Of a DNA stretch of 45,172 bases, positions 14,071-21,993 are shown in pieces. Source of the stretch: Streptomyces sp. ISL-87 (lineage in GTDB: Bacteria; Actinomycetota; Actinomycetes; Streptomycetales; Streptomycetaceae); the NCBI RefSeq assembly GCF_018614095.1, contig NZ_JAGGOY010000090.1, positions 1 through 45,172 on the forward strand. The letters run 5' to 3'. A model generated the notes under the pieces. That model had not been told where the DNA came from, ran no database searches, and saw only the letters and a program-made list of their open reading frames with translations. Numbering within the stretch: position 1 is the first letter of the stretch; each line of letters begins with the position of its first letter. The position numbers were made by a program, and so were the translations under genes.

Positions 14071-14442
14071 GCCGTCGTTCCAGCTGTAGTTCCAGCCGTC
14101 GTTGTACCAACGGTCGTTGTGGCGGTCGTTGTTGCGGTCGTTGTGGCGGTCGTTGTTGCGGTCGTTGTTGCGGTCGTTGTTGCGGTCGTTGTTGCGGTCG
14201 TTGTTGCGGTTGGGGTTGTTCCTCGCGGCGTCCGAGACGTCGTCCCAGCACCAACTGGGCCGGTCGTTGTAGCGGGAGGAGTCACAGCACTCGTTCCAGT
14301 ACTCCCCACGCCATTCGTCGGAGCACCAGTAGGTCCGCGAGTTCTGTGGAAGACCCGCTGCCACGGCGCCACTGACGGGCATCAGGCCGAGCGTGACTCC
14401 GGCGGCCCCTGCCACGGCTACCGCAACGATCCTACGGCGCAT
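14059..14442 (-). CDS. Small secreted protein with Asn-Asp-Arg repeats, unknown function
   Basis: The 127-residue precursor has a signal peptide (MRRRIVAVAVAGAAGVTLG to about AVAA), a Trp/Cys-rich middle (CSDEWRGEYWNECCDSSRY, then WCWDD; about five Cys) and a highly hydrophilic tail of repeated NNDR and HNDR tetrapeptides encoded by 12-bp repeats. The ATG at 14442 has GGAGG 9 bases upstream; an in-frame upstream ATG is not supported. The paired Cys residues suggest an extracytoplasmic disulfide-bonded domain, and the Asn/Asp/Arg tail is probably disordered. I do not recognise a family. It is monocistronic and converges on the peptidase gene. Confidence 0.7.
   Translation of the reverse strand: MRRRIVAVAVAGAAGVTLGLMPVSGAVAAGLPQNSRTYWCSDEWRGEYWNECCDSSRYNDRPSWCWDDVSDAARNNPNRNNDRNNDRNNDRNNDRNNDRHNDRNNDRHNDRWYNDGWNYSWNDGRNH
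14111..14206. repeat. 12-bp in-frame coding repeat (NNDR tail)
   Basis: Eight 12-bp units, CGGTCGTTGT(T/G)G, run from 14111 to 14206, with a diverged ninth to 14218. Each encodes the four residues NDRN or NDRH in frame on the minus strand. Near-identity between units implies recent expansion. Confidence 0.9.
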
Positions 14443-14610
14443 ATCAATGCACCTCCGAGTATTGATGACGAAGATTACAAAAGGGGGCATTTCCACCCTG
14501 CATCGCCCCCGGCCCACTGTCAAAGTCAGCCGGCCGGGGCCCGGTGTCGCCCCTGGTCGCAGCCCTGTTCGCGGGCCGGTCGCACCCCCTGGACGCCCCT
14601 GGTCGCGCCC

Positions 14611-15009
14611 TCAGTCGAGCACCGCGATGCCGTCCAGCTCCACCCACGCCCGCTCGTCCCACAGGCGGACCGCGCCGATCACCGCCATAGCCGGAAAGTC
14701 GCGCCCCGCCAGCCTCCGCCAGATGCGGCCGAGTTCGGGTGCGTGGTCCCGGTACGCCGCCACGTCCACGGCGTACACGGTGACCCGGGCCAGGTCGGCC
14801 GGGGTCCCGCCGGACGCGGCGAGGGCGGCCAGCAGGTTGGCCAGGGCCCGCTCGAACTGCTCCGGCAGGGTGTCCCCCACCACCTTGCCGGAGCCGTCCA
14901 GCGCGGTCTGGCCCGCCAGGAACACCAGCCGCCGGCCGGTGGCCACGACCGCGTGGGAGAAGCCGGTCGGCGGGGAGAGTTCCGCCGGGTTGACCCGTTC
15001 CAGGCTCAT
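14611..15009 (-). CDS. RidA/YjgF-family protein
   Basis: This 132-residue protein has the Rid fold signatures FLAGQTALDGSGKVVG near residue 30, VTVYAVDVAAYRD in the middle and the C-terminal W-V-E-L-DGIAV strand. Rid proteins hydrolyse reactive enamine/imine intermediates. The ATG at 15009 overlaps the stop of the acyl-CoA dehydrogenase (ATGA), so it is the second gene of that operon. A Rid protein is a known companion of the 2-aminobenzoyl-CoA pathway, where an imine arises from the ring amino group. Confidence 0.82.
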   Translation of the reverse strand: MSLERVNPAELSPPTGFSHAVVATGRRLVFLAGQTALDGSGKVVGDTLPEQFERALANLLAALAASGGTPADLARVTVYAVDVAAYRDHAPELGRIWRRLAGRDFPAMAVIGAVRLWDERAWVELDGIAVLD

Positions 15010-16130
15010 CGCGCGGACACCCCCCGGTACAACTCCTTCGCGATGATGGTGCGTTGCACCTCGCTCGCCCCCTCGTAGATCCGCGGCGCCCTGACCTCCC
15101 GGTACAGGTGCTCCAGCAGGTGGCCCCGCTGCAGGGCGACGGCGCCGTGCAGTTGGACGGCGTGGTCCACCACGTACTGGGCCGTCTCCGTGGCGAGGAG
15201 CTTCGCCATCGCCGCCCGGCGCGGGATTCCGGCCGAGCCGCTGTCGTAGGCCCCGGCGGCCGCGTAGACGAGCAGCCGCGCAGCCTCGGTCCGGGTCGCC
15301 ATGTCCGCCACCCGGTGGGCCACCGCCTGAAGGTCGCTCAGCACCCCGCCGAAGGCGGCCCGCCCCGCCGTGTGCGCCAGCGTCGCGTCCAGCGCGGCCC
15401 GGGCCATGCCCACCGCGAAGGCGCCGACGCTCGGCCGGAACAGGTTGAGGGTGTCCATGGCGACCTTGAAGCCCCGCCCGGGCTCCCCCAGCAGGTCCTG
15501 ACGGCCGACCGGCACCCCGTCGAAGGCCAGCGAGCCGATCGGGTGCGGGGACAGCATGTCCAGCGGTTCCCCCGACAGGCCCCGGCGGTCGGCGGGCACC
15601 AGGAAGGCCGTCACCCCCTTCGCCCCCGGCCCTTCACCCGTCCGGGCGAACACGGTGTAGAAATCCGCCTCCGGGGCGTTGGAGATCCAGCACTTCTCCC
15701 CGCTCAGCCGCCAGCCGGTGCCGTCCCGCGTCGCGGCCAGGGCCAGGGCGGCGGCGTCCGAGCCGGCCCCCGGCTCGCTCAGCGCGAACGCCGCCACCGC
15801 CTGCCCGGCGCGCACTCCGGGCAGCCACCGCTCCCGCTGCGCCTCGCTCCCCGCACACAGCACCGGATAGGCCCCCAGCCCCTGCAGGGCCAGGGCCGTC
15901 TCGGCCTCCGTGCAGCCGTACGCGAGGGATTCCCGGAGCAGGCAGAGCTCCAGTGCACCGGAGGTGAAGACCCGCTCCAGCAGGCCTTCCTCGCCCAGCG
16001 CCGCCAGCAGCGGCCGGTTGACCCGCCCCGGCTCCCCCTTCTCCGCCAGTGGCCTCAGCCGCCGCGCCGACAGCGCGCGCAGCTGCCGGCACCACTCCTC
16101 TTGTTCCGCCTCGAGCGCGAATCCGGTCAT
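15006..16130 (-). CDS. Acyl-CoA dehydrogenase family protein
   Basis: The 374-residue flavoenzyme has family motifs FALSEPGAGSDAAAL (about 118-132), KCWISNAPEADFYTVFA and the C-terminal APRIYEGASEVQRTIIAKEL, whose Glu is in the catalytic-base position of many members. The ATG at 16130 has GGGGAT upstream. It is divergent from the CoA ligase, sharing a 164-bp control region, and is followed by the Rid gene. A role on a ring-opened or reduced aromatic acyl-CoA is likely. The exact substrate cannot be read from the sequence. Confidence 0.85.
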   Translation of the reverse strand: MTGFALEAEQEEWCRQLRALSARRLRPLAEKGEPGRVNRPLLAALGEEGLLERVFTSGALELCLLRESLAYGCTEAETALALQGLGAYPVLCAGSEAQRERWLPGVRAGQAVAAFALSEPGAGSDAAALALAATRDGTGWRLSGEKCWISNAPEADFYTVFARTGEGPGAKGVTAFLVPADRRGLSGEPLDMLSPHPIGSLAFDGVPVGRQDLLGEPGRGFKVAMDTLNLFRPSVGAFAVGMARAALDATLAHTAGRAAFGGVLSDLQAVAHRVADMATRTEAARLLVYAAAGAYDSGSAGIPRRAAMAKLLATETAQYVVDHAVQLHGAVALQRGHLLEHLYREVRAPRIYEGASEVQRTIIAKELYRGVSAR

Positions 16131-16159
16131 CCGAATATCCCCGCATCTATCGCGTCCTG

Positions 16160-16188
16160 TTGACTGCCGTCACCATCACGATACGCTC
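16160..16188. promoter_or_regulatory. Ligase promoter with PaaX-type operator candidate
   Basis: TTGACT (16160-16165) and TACGCT (16183-16188) are 17 bp apart and read toward the CoA ligase. The sequence TGACTGCCGTCAC at 16161-16173, overlapping the -35, recurs exactly upstream of the enoyl-CoA hydratase gene. On the minus strand the same bases offer GTGACG-N17-ATAGAT toward the acyl-CoA dehydrogenase. The PaaX-family repressor encoded nearby is the natural candidate to bind here. Confidence 0.55.
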
Positions 16189-16191
16189 GTG

Positions 16192-16231
16192 TGGGGGTAC
16201 CTCCCAGCGGCAGCTGGGGGACGTCGTACGG
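16192..16231. repeat. GC-rich hairpin of dispersed Streptomyces type in the ligase leader
   Basis: CCCAGC-GGCA-GCTGGG (16203-16218) forms a tight hairpin flanked by GGGGG runs. A similar G-run, stem, G-run block is at about 8617-8645. I recognise this as a common interspersed element type in Streptomyces intergenic DNA. Here it lies in the predicted 5' untranslated region. Confidence 0.45.
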
Positions 16232-16294
16232 CCGGCTCCACCCAATCGGTCCCACACAAAGGGGCCCGGACCGTCGCAAGGGGGCGAACCCGCC

Positions 16295-17914
16295 TTGGAG
16301 CTCAAGCCTTCCGCTCACGCCGACACCTTTGCCCGTGATCATCTGCCACCCGCCCACGCGTGGCCGCAGCTGCTGTTCGAGCTGCCCGGGCTGGCCTACC
16401 CGGACCGGCTCAACTGCGGGGCCGAGCTCCTCGACGCCACCATCGACCGGTTCGGGCCCGACCGCCCGGCCTTCCGCAGCGGTGACGGCGAGGTGTGGAC
16501 GTACGGCGGACTGCGCGACCGCGTGGACCGCCTGGCCCACGTGCTCACTGTCGATCTGGGCGTGGTGCCCGGCAACCGGGTGCTGCTGCGCGGGCCCACC
16601 GGCCCCTGGCTCGCGGCCTGCTGGCTGGCGGTGATGAAGGCGGGCGCGGTGGCCGTCACCGTACTGGCCCAGCAGCGCGCCCAGGAGCTGGCCACGGTCT
16701 GTGCCATGGCGCAGGTACGGCACGCCCTGTGCCATGTGACGGCGCTGGACGACCTGGCCAAGGCCGATGTGCCGGGCCTGCGGATCACCGCGTACGGCGG
16801 CGACGCCCCCGACGATCTCCTGGCCCTCGCCGAGGCCCGTAGCGGGCCCTTCAGCGCCGTCGAGACCTCCGCCGACGACGTCGCCCTGATCGCCTTCACT
16901 TCCGGCACCACCGGGCGCCCCAAGGGCTGCATGCACTTCCACCGGGATCTGCTGGCCGTCGCCGACACCTTCTCCCGCGAGGTGCTCAGACCCCGAGCGG
17001 ACGACGTGTTCGCGGGCAGCCCGCCGCTCGGCTTCACCTTCGGCCTCGGCGGGCTGGTCGTGTTCCCGCTGCGGGCCGGCGCCTCCGCGCTGCTGCTGGA
17101 GCAGGCGGCGCCGCGCCAGCTGCTGCCCGCCCTCGCCGAGCACCGGGTCACGGTCCTGTTCACCGCGCCCACCGCGTACCGGACGATGCTGGACTGCCTG
17201 GGCCCGTACGACGTGGGCGCCTACGACCTCTCCTCCCTGCGCCGCTGCGTCTCGGCGGGCGAGAACCTGCCGGCCGCCACCTGGCAGGCCTGGTACGAGC
17301 GCACCGGTCTGCGGATCATCAACGGCATCGGGGCCACCGAGCTGCTGCACATCTTCATCTCCGCCGCCGACGGGGACATCCGCCCTGGTACGACCGGCCG
17401 GGTGGTACCGGGCTGGCAGGCCCGGGTGGTGGACCCGTCGGGGCAGCCGGTCGCGGACAACGAACCGGGGCTGCTGGCCGTGCGCGGCCCGGTGGGCTGC
17501 CGCTACCTGGCCGATCCGCGGCAGGGGGAGTACGTACGGGACGGCTGGAATCTGACCGGCGACACGTACGTGCGGGATCCCGAGGGTTACTTCCGGTATG
17601 TCGCCCGCGCGGACGACATGATCATCTCTTCGGGTTACAACATCGCGGGCCCCGAGGTCGAGGAGGCCCTGCTGCGTCACCCGGACGTGGTGGAGGCGGC
17701 GGTGGTCGGCCGTCCCGACGAGCGGCGCGGGCAGATCGTGGTCGCGTACACGGTCACCCGGGACGGGGTGACACTGACGGAGGAGGCCCTGCGGGCCTTC
17801 ATGCGGTCCGAGCTGGCCCCGCACAAATGCCCCCGTTCCTTCGTCTTCCTGCCCGCGCTGCCCCGGACGGCGACCGGGAAACTGCAACGGTTCCGGCTGC
17901 GCGATCTAGAGTGA
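16295..17914 (+). CDS. Aryl-CoA ligase, probable 2-aminobenzoate-CoA or benzoate-CoA ligase
   Basis: This is a 539-residue ANL-superfamily enzyme. The AMP-binding motif FTSGTTGRPKGCMHFHRD, the NGIGATELLHIF segment and the C-terminal hinge and catalytic Lys (TGDTYVRDPEGYFRYVARADDMI and RTATGKLQRFRLRDL) are present. ATELLHIFIS and the length are typical of the benzoate/2-aminobenzoate-CoA ligase group. I chose the TTG at 16295, since AAGGGGG precedes it at the right spacing and the upstream frame has no family similarity. The PaaX gene follows 4 bp later. It would activate the aromatic acid for the monooxygenase encoded at 19695-21989. Confidence 0.8.
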   Translation: MELKPSAHADTFARDHLPPAHAWPQLLFELPGLAYPDRLNCGAELLDATIDRFGPDRPAFRSGDGEVWTYGGLRDRVDRLAHVLTVDLGVVPGNRVLLRGPTGPWLAACWLAVMKAGAVAVTVLAQQRAQELATVCAMAQVRHALCHVTALDDLAKADVPGLRITAYGGDAPDDLLALAEARSGPFSAVETSADDVALIAFTSGTTGRPKGCMHFHRDLLAVADTFSREVLRPRADDVFAGSPPLGFTFGLGGLVVFPLRAGASALLLEQAAPRQLLPALAEHRVTVLFTAPTAYRTMLDCLGPYDVGAYDLSSLRRCVSAGENLPAATWQAWYERTGLRIINGIGATELLHIFISAADGDIRPGTTGRVVPGWQARVVDPSGQPVADNEPGLLAVRGPVGCRYLADPRQGEYVRDGWNLTGDTYVRDPEGYFRYVARADDMIISSGYNIAGPEVEEALLRHPDVVEAAVVGRPDERRGQIVVAYTVTRDGVTLTEEALRAFMRSELAPHKCPRSFVFLPALPRTATGKLQRFRLRDLE

Positions 17915-17918
17915 ACCC

Positions 17919-18719
17919 GTGGCCGAGATGCACACTCCGCGATCACTGATCGTCACCTTCTACGGCGCCTACGGGCGGGCCTTCGAGGGGCCCGTACCGG
18001 TGTCCGCGCTGATCCGACTGCTGGGCGCGGCCGGCGTGGACGCGCCCTCGGTCCGCTCGTCGGTGTCCCGGCTGAAGCGGCGGGGCTTCCTGCTGCCCGC
18101 GCGCACGGCGGACGGCTCGGCCGCCTACGACCTCTCCGAGGAGGCCCGGCAGCTGCTGGAGGACGGCGACCGGCGGATCTACGGGGCCTCGCACGTGTCG
18201 GAGGAGTGGCTGGTCGCGGTCTTCTCCGTCCCGGAGCAGGAGCGGCACAAGCGGCACCTGCTGCGCTCCCGGCTGGCCCGGCTCGGCTTCGGCAATGTGG
18301 CGCCGGGGGTGTGGATCGCCCCGGCGCACCTGGCCGAGGAGACCGGGCACACCCTGGCCCGGCTGCACCTCACGGCGTACGTGGAGCTCTTCCGCGGCGC
18401 CCATCTCGGCTTCGCCCCGACCGCCGAGGCGGTGGCCCGCTGGTGGGACCTGACGGCCCTGGCCAAGCAGCACGAGGAATTCCTCGACCTGCACGAGCCC
18501 GCCCTGCGCGCCCTCCAGTCGGGCCCGAAGCCCACTCCGGAGGAGGCCTACCGGGGCTACCTCCTGGCCCTGGACAGCTGGCGCCGCCTCCCGTACGCCG
18601 ACCCGGGGCTGCCGCGCGAGCTGCTGCCCGCGGACTGGCCGGGCGACCGCGCGGCGGCGGTGTTCACCGAACTGCACGAGCGGCTGCGGGACACCGGGGC
18701 CGGCTTCGCGGAACCGTAG
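17919..18719 (+). CDS. PaaX-family transcriptional repressor
   Basis: The 266-residue product has the PaaX layout: an N-terminal winged helix (SLIVTFYGAYGR, SVRSSVSRLKRRGFL) and a central ligand-responsive part (EEWLVAVFSVPEQERHKRHLLRSRL, VAPGVWIAPAHL). PaaX proteins repress aryl-CoA pathways and are released by the aryl-CoA thioester. The gene begins with GTG at 17919, 4 bp after the ligase stop, so it is cotranscribed with the enzyme making its probable inducer. A candidate operator, TGACTGCCGTCAC, is found at 16161 and 22846. Confidence 0.9.
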   Translation: MAEMHTPRSLIVTFYGAYGRAFEGPVPVSALIRLLGAAGVDAPSVRSSVSRLKRRGFLLPARTADGSAAYDLSEEARQLLEDGDRRIYGASHVSEEWLVAVFSVPEQERHKRHLLRSRLARLGFGNVAPGVWIAPAHLAEETGHTLARLHLTAYVELFRGAHLGFAPTAEAVARWWDLTALAKQHEEFLDLHEPALRALQSGPKPTPEEAYRGYLLALDSWRRLPYADPGLPRELLPADWPGDRAAAVFTELHERLRDTGAGFAEP

Positions 18720-18829
18720 GACCAGCGGAACCGGGGGCCGGGGCCCGGGTTCAAGCCCAGGCCGGAGCCGGACCCGGAGCCCGCGAAAATTCGAATGCGC
18801 CCGCTCGGGGCTCCGCGCCACCATGGCTC

Positions 18830-19672
18830 ATGACGTGGACCTTCACTTCTGATCTGGCGGCCTACCTGACGGCGGCGGGCCCGGCCGTGGCCGCGGAGCC
18901 CGTGGTCAACACCGCCCTGCTGACCGTGGCCGACGCGCTGGAGCGGCGCGGGCTCGAAGCCTTCGGGGCGGACGACGCCCCCGTCTTCGGCTGGTGGACC
19001 GCCCCCGGCGGGGCCGTCGCCGGGGGCCTGCTGTGCACCCCGCCGTTCCCGCTGCTGCTCGGCGCCCTGCCCGAGGAGGCGGTCCGGGCGCTGGGGGCCG
19101 CGCTCTCCACCGAGCCGCTGCTCGCCGGGGTCGGCGGGTTCAACGCCCGCAAGGCCGACGCGCGGGCGCTGGCCGAGGCCTTGGGGAAGCCGACCGCGGT
19201 CACCGAGGAGACCCGGCTGTACCGGCTCGCCGCCCTGGTGGCCCCGGATCCCGCCCCGTCCGGGCGGGCCCGCCGCGCCGCGGAGGCGGACCTGCCGCTG
19301 CTGCTGGACTGGTCGCAGGCCTTCCGGCGAGAGGCCGGCGTGCCGGGTGCCGCCTCCGAGGCGGGGCTGCGCGACCGGCTCGCCTACGGTGGGCTGCTGC
19401 TCTGGGAAGACGCCGGGGGCCCGGTCTCGATGGCCGGCTTCACCCGCCCGATCGCCTCGGTCGCCCGCGTCGGCCCGGTGTACACCCCGGCCGAGCGGCG
19501 TGGCCGGGGCTACGCCGCCGGGGTCACCTACGCGGTGAGCGAAGCGGCGTACGCGGCCGGCGCCTTGGAGGTCCTCCTCTTCACGGACCTGGCCAACCCG
19601 ACCAGCAACGGCGTCTACCAGCGCCTCGGCTACACCCCGGTCGAGGACCGCGCCGAGGTGGTCGCCGCGTGA
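18830..19672 (+). CDS. GNAT-family N-acetyltransferase
   Basis: The 280-residue protein has a C-terminal GNAT domain with the acetyl-CoA loop RRGRGYAAGVTYAVS and the FTDLANPTSNGVYQRLGY end. The N-terminal half is a degenerate second domain, as in two-domain GNAT proteins. The ATG at 18830 begins MTWTFTSDLA; no strong ribosome binding site is seen. It lies between the PaaX gene and the convergent monooxygenase gene, and I see no evidence of a role in the aromatic pathway. Confidence 0.8.
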   Translation: MTWTFTSDLAAYLTAAGPAVAAEPVVNTALLTVADALERRGLEAFGADDAPVFGWWTAPGGAVAGGLLCTPPFPLLLGALPEEAVRALGAALSTEPLLAGVGGFNARKADARALAEALGKPTAVTEETRLYRLAALVAPDPAPSGRARRAAEADLPLLLDWSQAFRREAGVPGAASEAGLRDRLAYGGLLLWEDAGGPVSMAGFTRPIASVARVGPVYTPAERRGRGYAAGVTYAVSEAAYAAGALEVLLFTDLANPTSNGVYQRLGYTPVEDRAEVVAA

Positions 19673-19694
19673 GTACGGGCGGCCGTGGCCGCCG

Positions 19695-21989
19695 TCAGTC
19701 GCGCCCGGCCGGGGGTTTGCGGCTGCCGGCCCGGTAGGGGGCGGGCCAAGGGGCACCGGGGCCCTCGTAGGACTGGTCGGCGGCCGCGTGGAGGGTCCAG
19801 TGCGGGTCGTAGAGGTGGGGGCGGCCGACGGCGCACAGGTCGGCCCGGCCCGCCAGGAGCAGCGAGTTGACGTCGTCCCAGGAGGAGATGGCGCCGACGG
19901 CGATGACCGGGATGCCGAGGGCGTTGCGGATCCGGTCCGCGTAGGGGGTCTGGTACGAGCGCCCGTACTCGGGGGTCTCGTCCGCCACCACCTGGCCGGT
20001 CGAGACGTCGATGGCGTCCGCGCCGTGGGCGGCGAAGGCGGCGGAGATCTCGACCGCCTCCTGCGGGGAGGTGCCGCCGGGCGCCCAGTCGGTGGCGGAC
20101 AGGCGGACCGTCATCGGGCGGTCCTGCGGCCAGACCTCGCGTACGGCGTCGAAGACCTCCAGCGGGAAGCGGAGCCGGTTCTCCAGGGACCCGCCGTAGG
20201 CGTCCGTGCGGTGGTTGGTCAGCGGGGACAGGAACCCGGACAGCAGGTAGCCGTGGGCGCAGTGCAGTTCCAGCAGGTCGAAGCCGCAGTCGGCGGCCCG
20301 TACGGCGGCGGCCGCGAAGTCGGAGCGGACCGCGGCGAGGTCGGCCGCCGTCAGGGCGCGCGGGACGGCGGAGACACCGGGGCGGTACGGCAGCGCGGAG
20401 GCGGCGGCCAGCGGCCAGTTGCCCTCCGGAAGGGGGTCGTCCATCCCCTCCCACATGACCCGCGTCGAGCCCTTGCGGCCGGAATGGCCCAGCTGGACGC
20501 CGAGCGCCGTGCCGGGCGCGGAGGTGTGGACGAATTCCGCGATACGGCTCCAGGCGGCCGCCTGCTCGGCCGTGTACAGGCCCGTGCAGGCAGGGGTGAT
20601 CCGGCCTTCGGCGCTGACGCACACCATCTCCGTCATCACCAGCCCGGCCCCGCCCAGTGCTCGCGCACCGAGGTGGACCAGGTGGAAGTCCCCCGGCACG
20701 CCGTCCCCGTCCCGGGCCGAGTACATGTCCATCGGCGAGACCACGACCCGGTTGCGCAAGGTCAGCCCCCGCAGCGTGAACGGCGTGAACATCGGCGGAG
20801 TTCCGTCTTCCGGGCAGCCGAAGCCCCGCTCCACCGCCCGCGTGAACCGCTCGTCGCGCAGCCGCAGGTTGTCGTGGGTGACGCGGCGGCTGCGCGTGAG
20901 GAGGTTGAAGGCGAACTGCCGGGCGGGCTGGTCGACGTAGCCGGCGATCTCCTCGAACCAGCGCATGCTGGCGGCCGCGGCCCGCTGGGTGCTGGCCACC
21001 GCCGGACGCCGCGCCGTCTCGTACGCGGCCAGGGCGGCGGGTACGTCGTCCGAAGCGGCCACGGCCTCGGCGAGGGCGAGGGCGTCCTCGACCGCCAGCT
21101 TGGTGCCGGAGCCGATGGAGAAGTGTGCGGTGTGCGCCGCGTCACCGAGCAGTACCACATTGCCGTGTGACCACCGCTCGTTGACGATCGTGCGGAACGC
21201 CGTCCACGCCGAGCGGTTCCCCTGGAGCGGGCGCCCCCGCAGGGCCTCGCTGAAGATCTTGGCGCAGCGGGCCGCCGATTCGGTCTCCTCGCACAGGTCG
21301 AAGCCCGCCGCCCGCCACACCTCCTCCCGCATCTCGACGATCACCGTGGAGGCGCCGAATGGGAACTGCGGCCCGGAGGGCCTCGTTGAGGGGCGGTGGT
21401 CGGTCGACGGGCGGGCGTACGGATACGCGTGCAGCTGCATCACGCCGTGCTCGGTCTCCGCGATCTCGAAGCGGAAGGAATCGAAGGCGAAGTCGGCGGC
21501 CAGCCAGATGTACCGGCAGAGCCCGGTCGTCACCGTCGTCCGGTAGGACGCGGCATCGTGCTCCCGGATCGCACTGTGCACCCCGTCCGCCGCGACCACC
21601 AGGTCGTACGAGGCCGCCAGCTCGGACACCTCCGGGGCCTTCGCGCGGAACCGGAGCCGGACCCCGAGGCCCGCGCAGCGCTCGTGCAGGATCTCCAGCA
21701 GGCGGCGGCGCCCGAGGGCGGCGAAGCCGTGGCCGCCGGAGGTCAGCAGCCGCCCCCGGTGCACGATGTCCACGTCGTCCCAGCGCACGAACTCCGCGCT
21801 CAGGGCGGCGTAGACCACGGTGTCCGCCCGCTCGATGCCGCCGAGGGTCTCGTCGGAGAGCACCACCCCGAAGCCGAAGGTGTCCTCCGGGGCGTTGCGT
21901 TCCCAGACCTCCACCTCGTGCCCCTGTCGGGCCAGCAGCGCGGCGGCGTACAGCCCGCCCGGTCCCCCGCCCACGACGGCGACCCTCAT
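19695..21989 (-). CDS. Bifunctional FAD monooxygenase / OYE-type reductase (2-aminobenzoyl-CoA monooxygenase/reductase-like)
   Basis: This 764-residue fusion has an N-terminal class A flavin monooxygenase (MRVAVVGGGPGGLYAAAL; DLVVAADGVHSAIRE; VVLLGDAAHTAHFSIGSG) to about residue 390, followed by an old-yellow-enzyme domain (MFTPFTLRGLTLRNRVVVSP; VQLGHSGRKGS; FDLLELHCAHGYLLSGFLSP). The same domain order is found in 2-aminobenzoyl-CoA monooxygenase/reductase and salicylyl-CoA 5-hydroxylase-type proteins. The CoA ligase, Rid, acyl-CoA dehydrogenase and PaaX neighbours favour aerobic 2-aminobenzoate degradation, and no gentisate dioxygenase is present. The ATG at 21989 lies 4 bp after the hydratase gene. 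Confidence 0.85.
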   Translation of the reverse strand: MRVAVVGGGPGGLYAAALLARQGHEVEVWERNAPEDTFGFGVVLSDETLGGIERADTVVYAALSAEFVRWDDVDIVHRGRLLTSGGHGFAALGRRRLLEILHERCAGLGVRLRFRAKAPEVSELAASYDLVVAADGVHSAIREHDAASYRTTVTTGLCRYIWLAADFAFDSFRFEIAETEHGVMQLHAYPYARPSTDHRPSTRPSGPQFPFGASTVIVEMREEVWRAAGFDLCEETESAARCAKIFSEALRGRPLQGNRSAWTAFRTIVNERWSHGNVVLLGDAAHTAHFSIGSGTKLAVEDALALAEAVAASDDVPAALAAYETARRPAVASTQRAAAASMRWFEEIAGYVDQPARQFAFNLLTRSRRVTHDNLRLRDERFTRAVERGFGCPEDGTPPMFTPFTLRGLTLRNRVVVSPMDMYSARDGDGVPGDFHLVHLGARALGGAGLVMTEMVCVSAEGRITPACTGLYTAEQAAAWSRIAEFVHTSAPGTALGVQLGHSGRKGSTRVMWEGMDDPLPEGNWPLAAASALPYRPGVSAVPRALTAADLAAVRSDFAAAAVRAADCGFDLLELHCAHGYLLSGFLSPLTNHRTDAYGGSLENRLRFPLEVFDAVREVWPQDRPMTVRLSATDWAPGGTSPQEAVEISAAFAAHGADAIDVSTGQVVADETPEYGRSYQTPYADRIRNALGIPVIAVGAISSWDDVNSLLLAGRADLCAVGRPHLYDPHWTLHAAADQSYEGPGAPWPAPYRAGSRKPPAGRD

Positions 21990-21993
21990 CGCG

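Noticed and set aside
13165..15078. 637-codon plus-strand frame including Val-rich repeats
   Set aside because: It is an out-of-frame reading of pepP followed by the antisense of the NNDR-encoding repeat. The real genes on both sides have clear motifs.
19695..21989. Salicylyl-CoA 5-hydroxylase as the specific call
   Set aside because: The family is the same, but no gentisate dioxygenase is present, while a Rid protein and a benzoate-type ligase are, so the 2-aminobenzoyl-CoA role is preferred.
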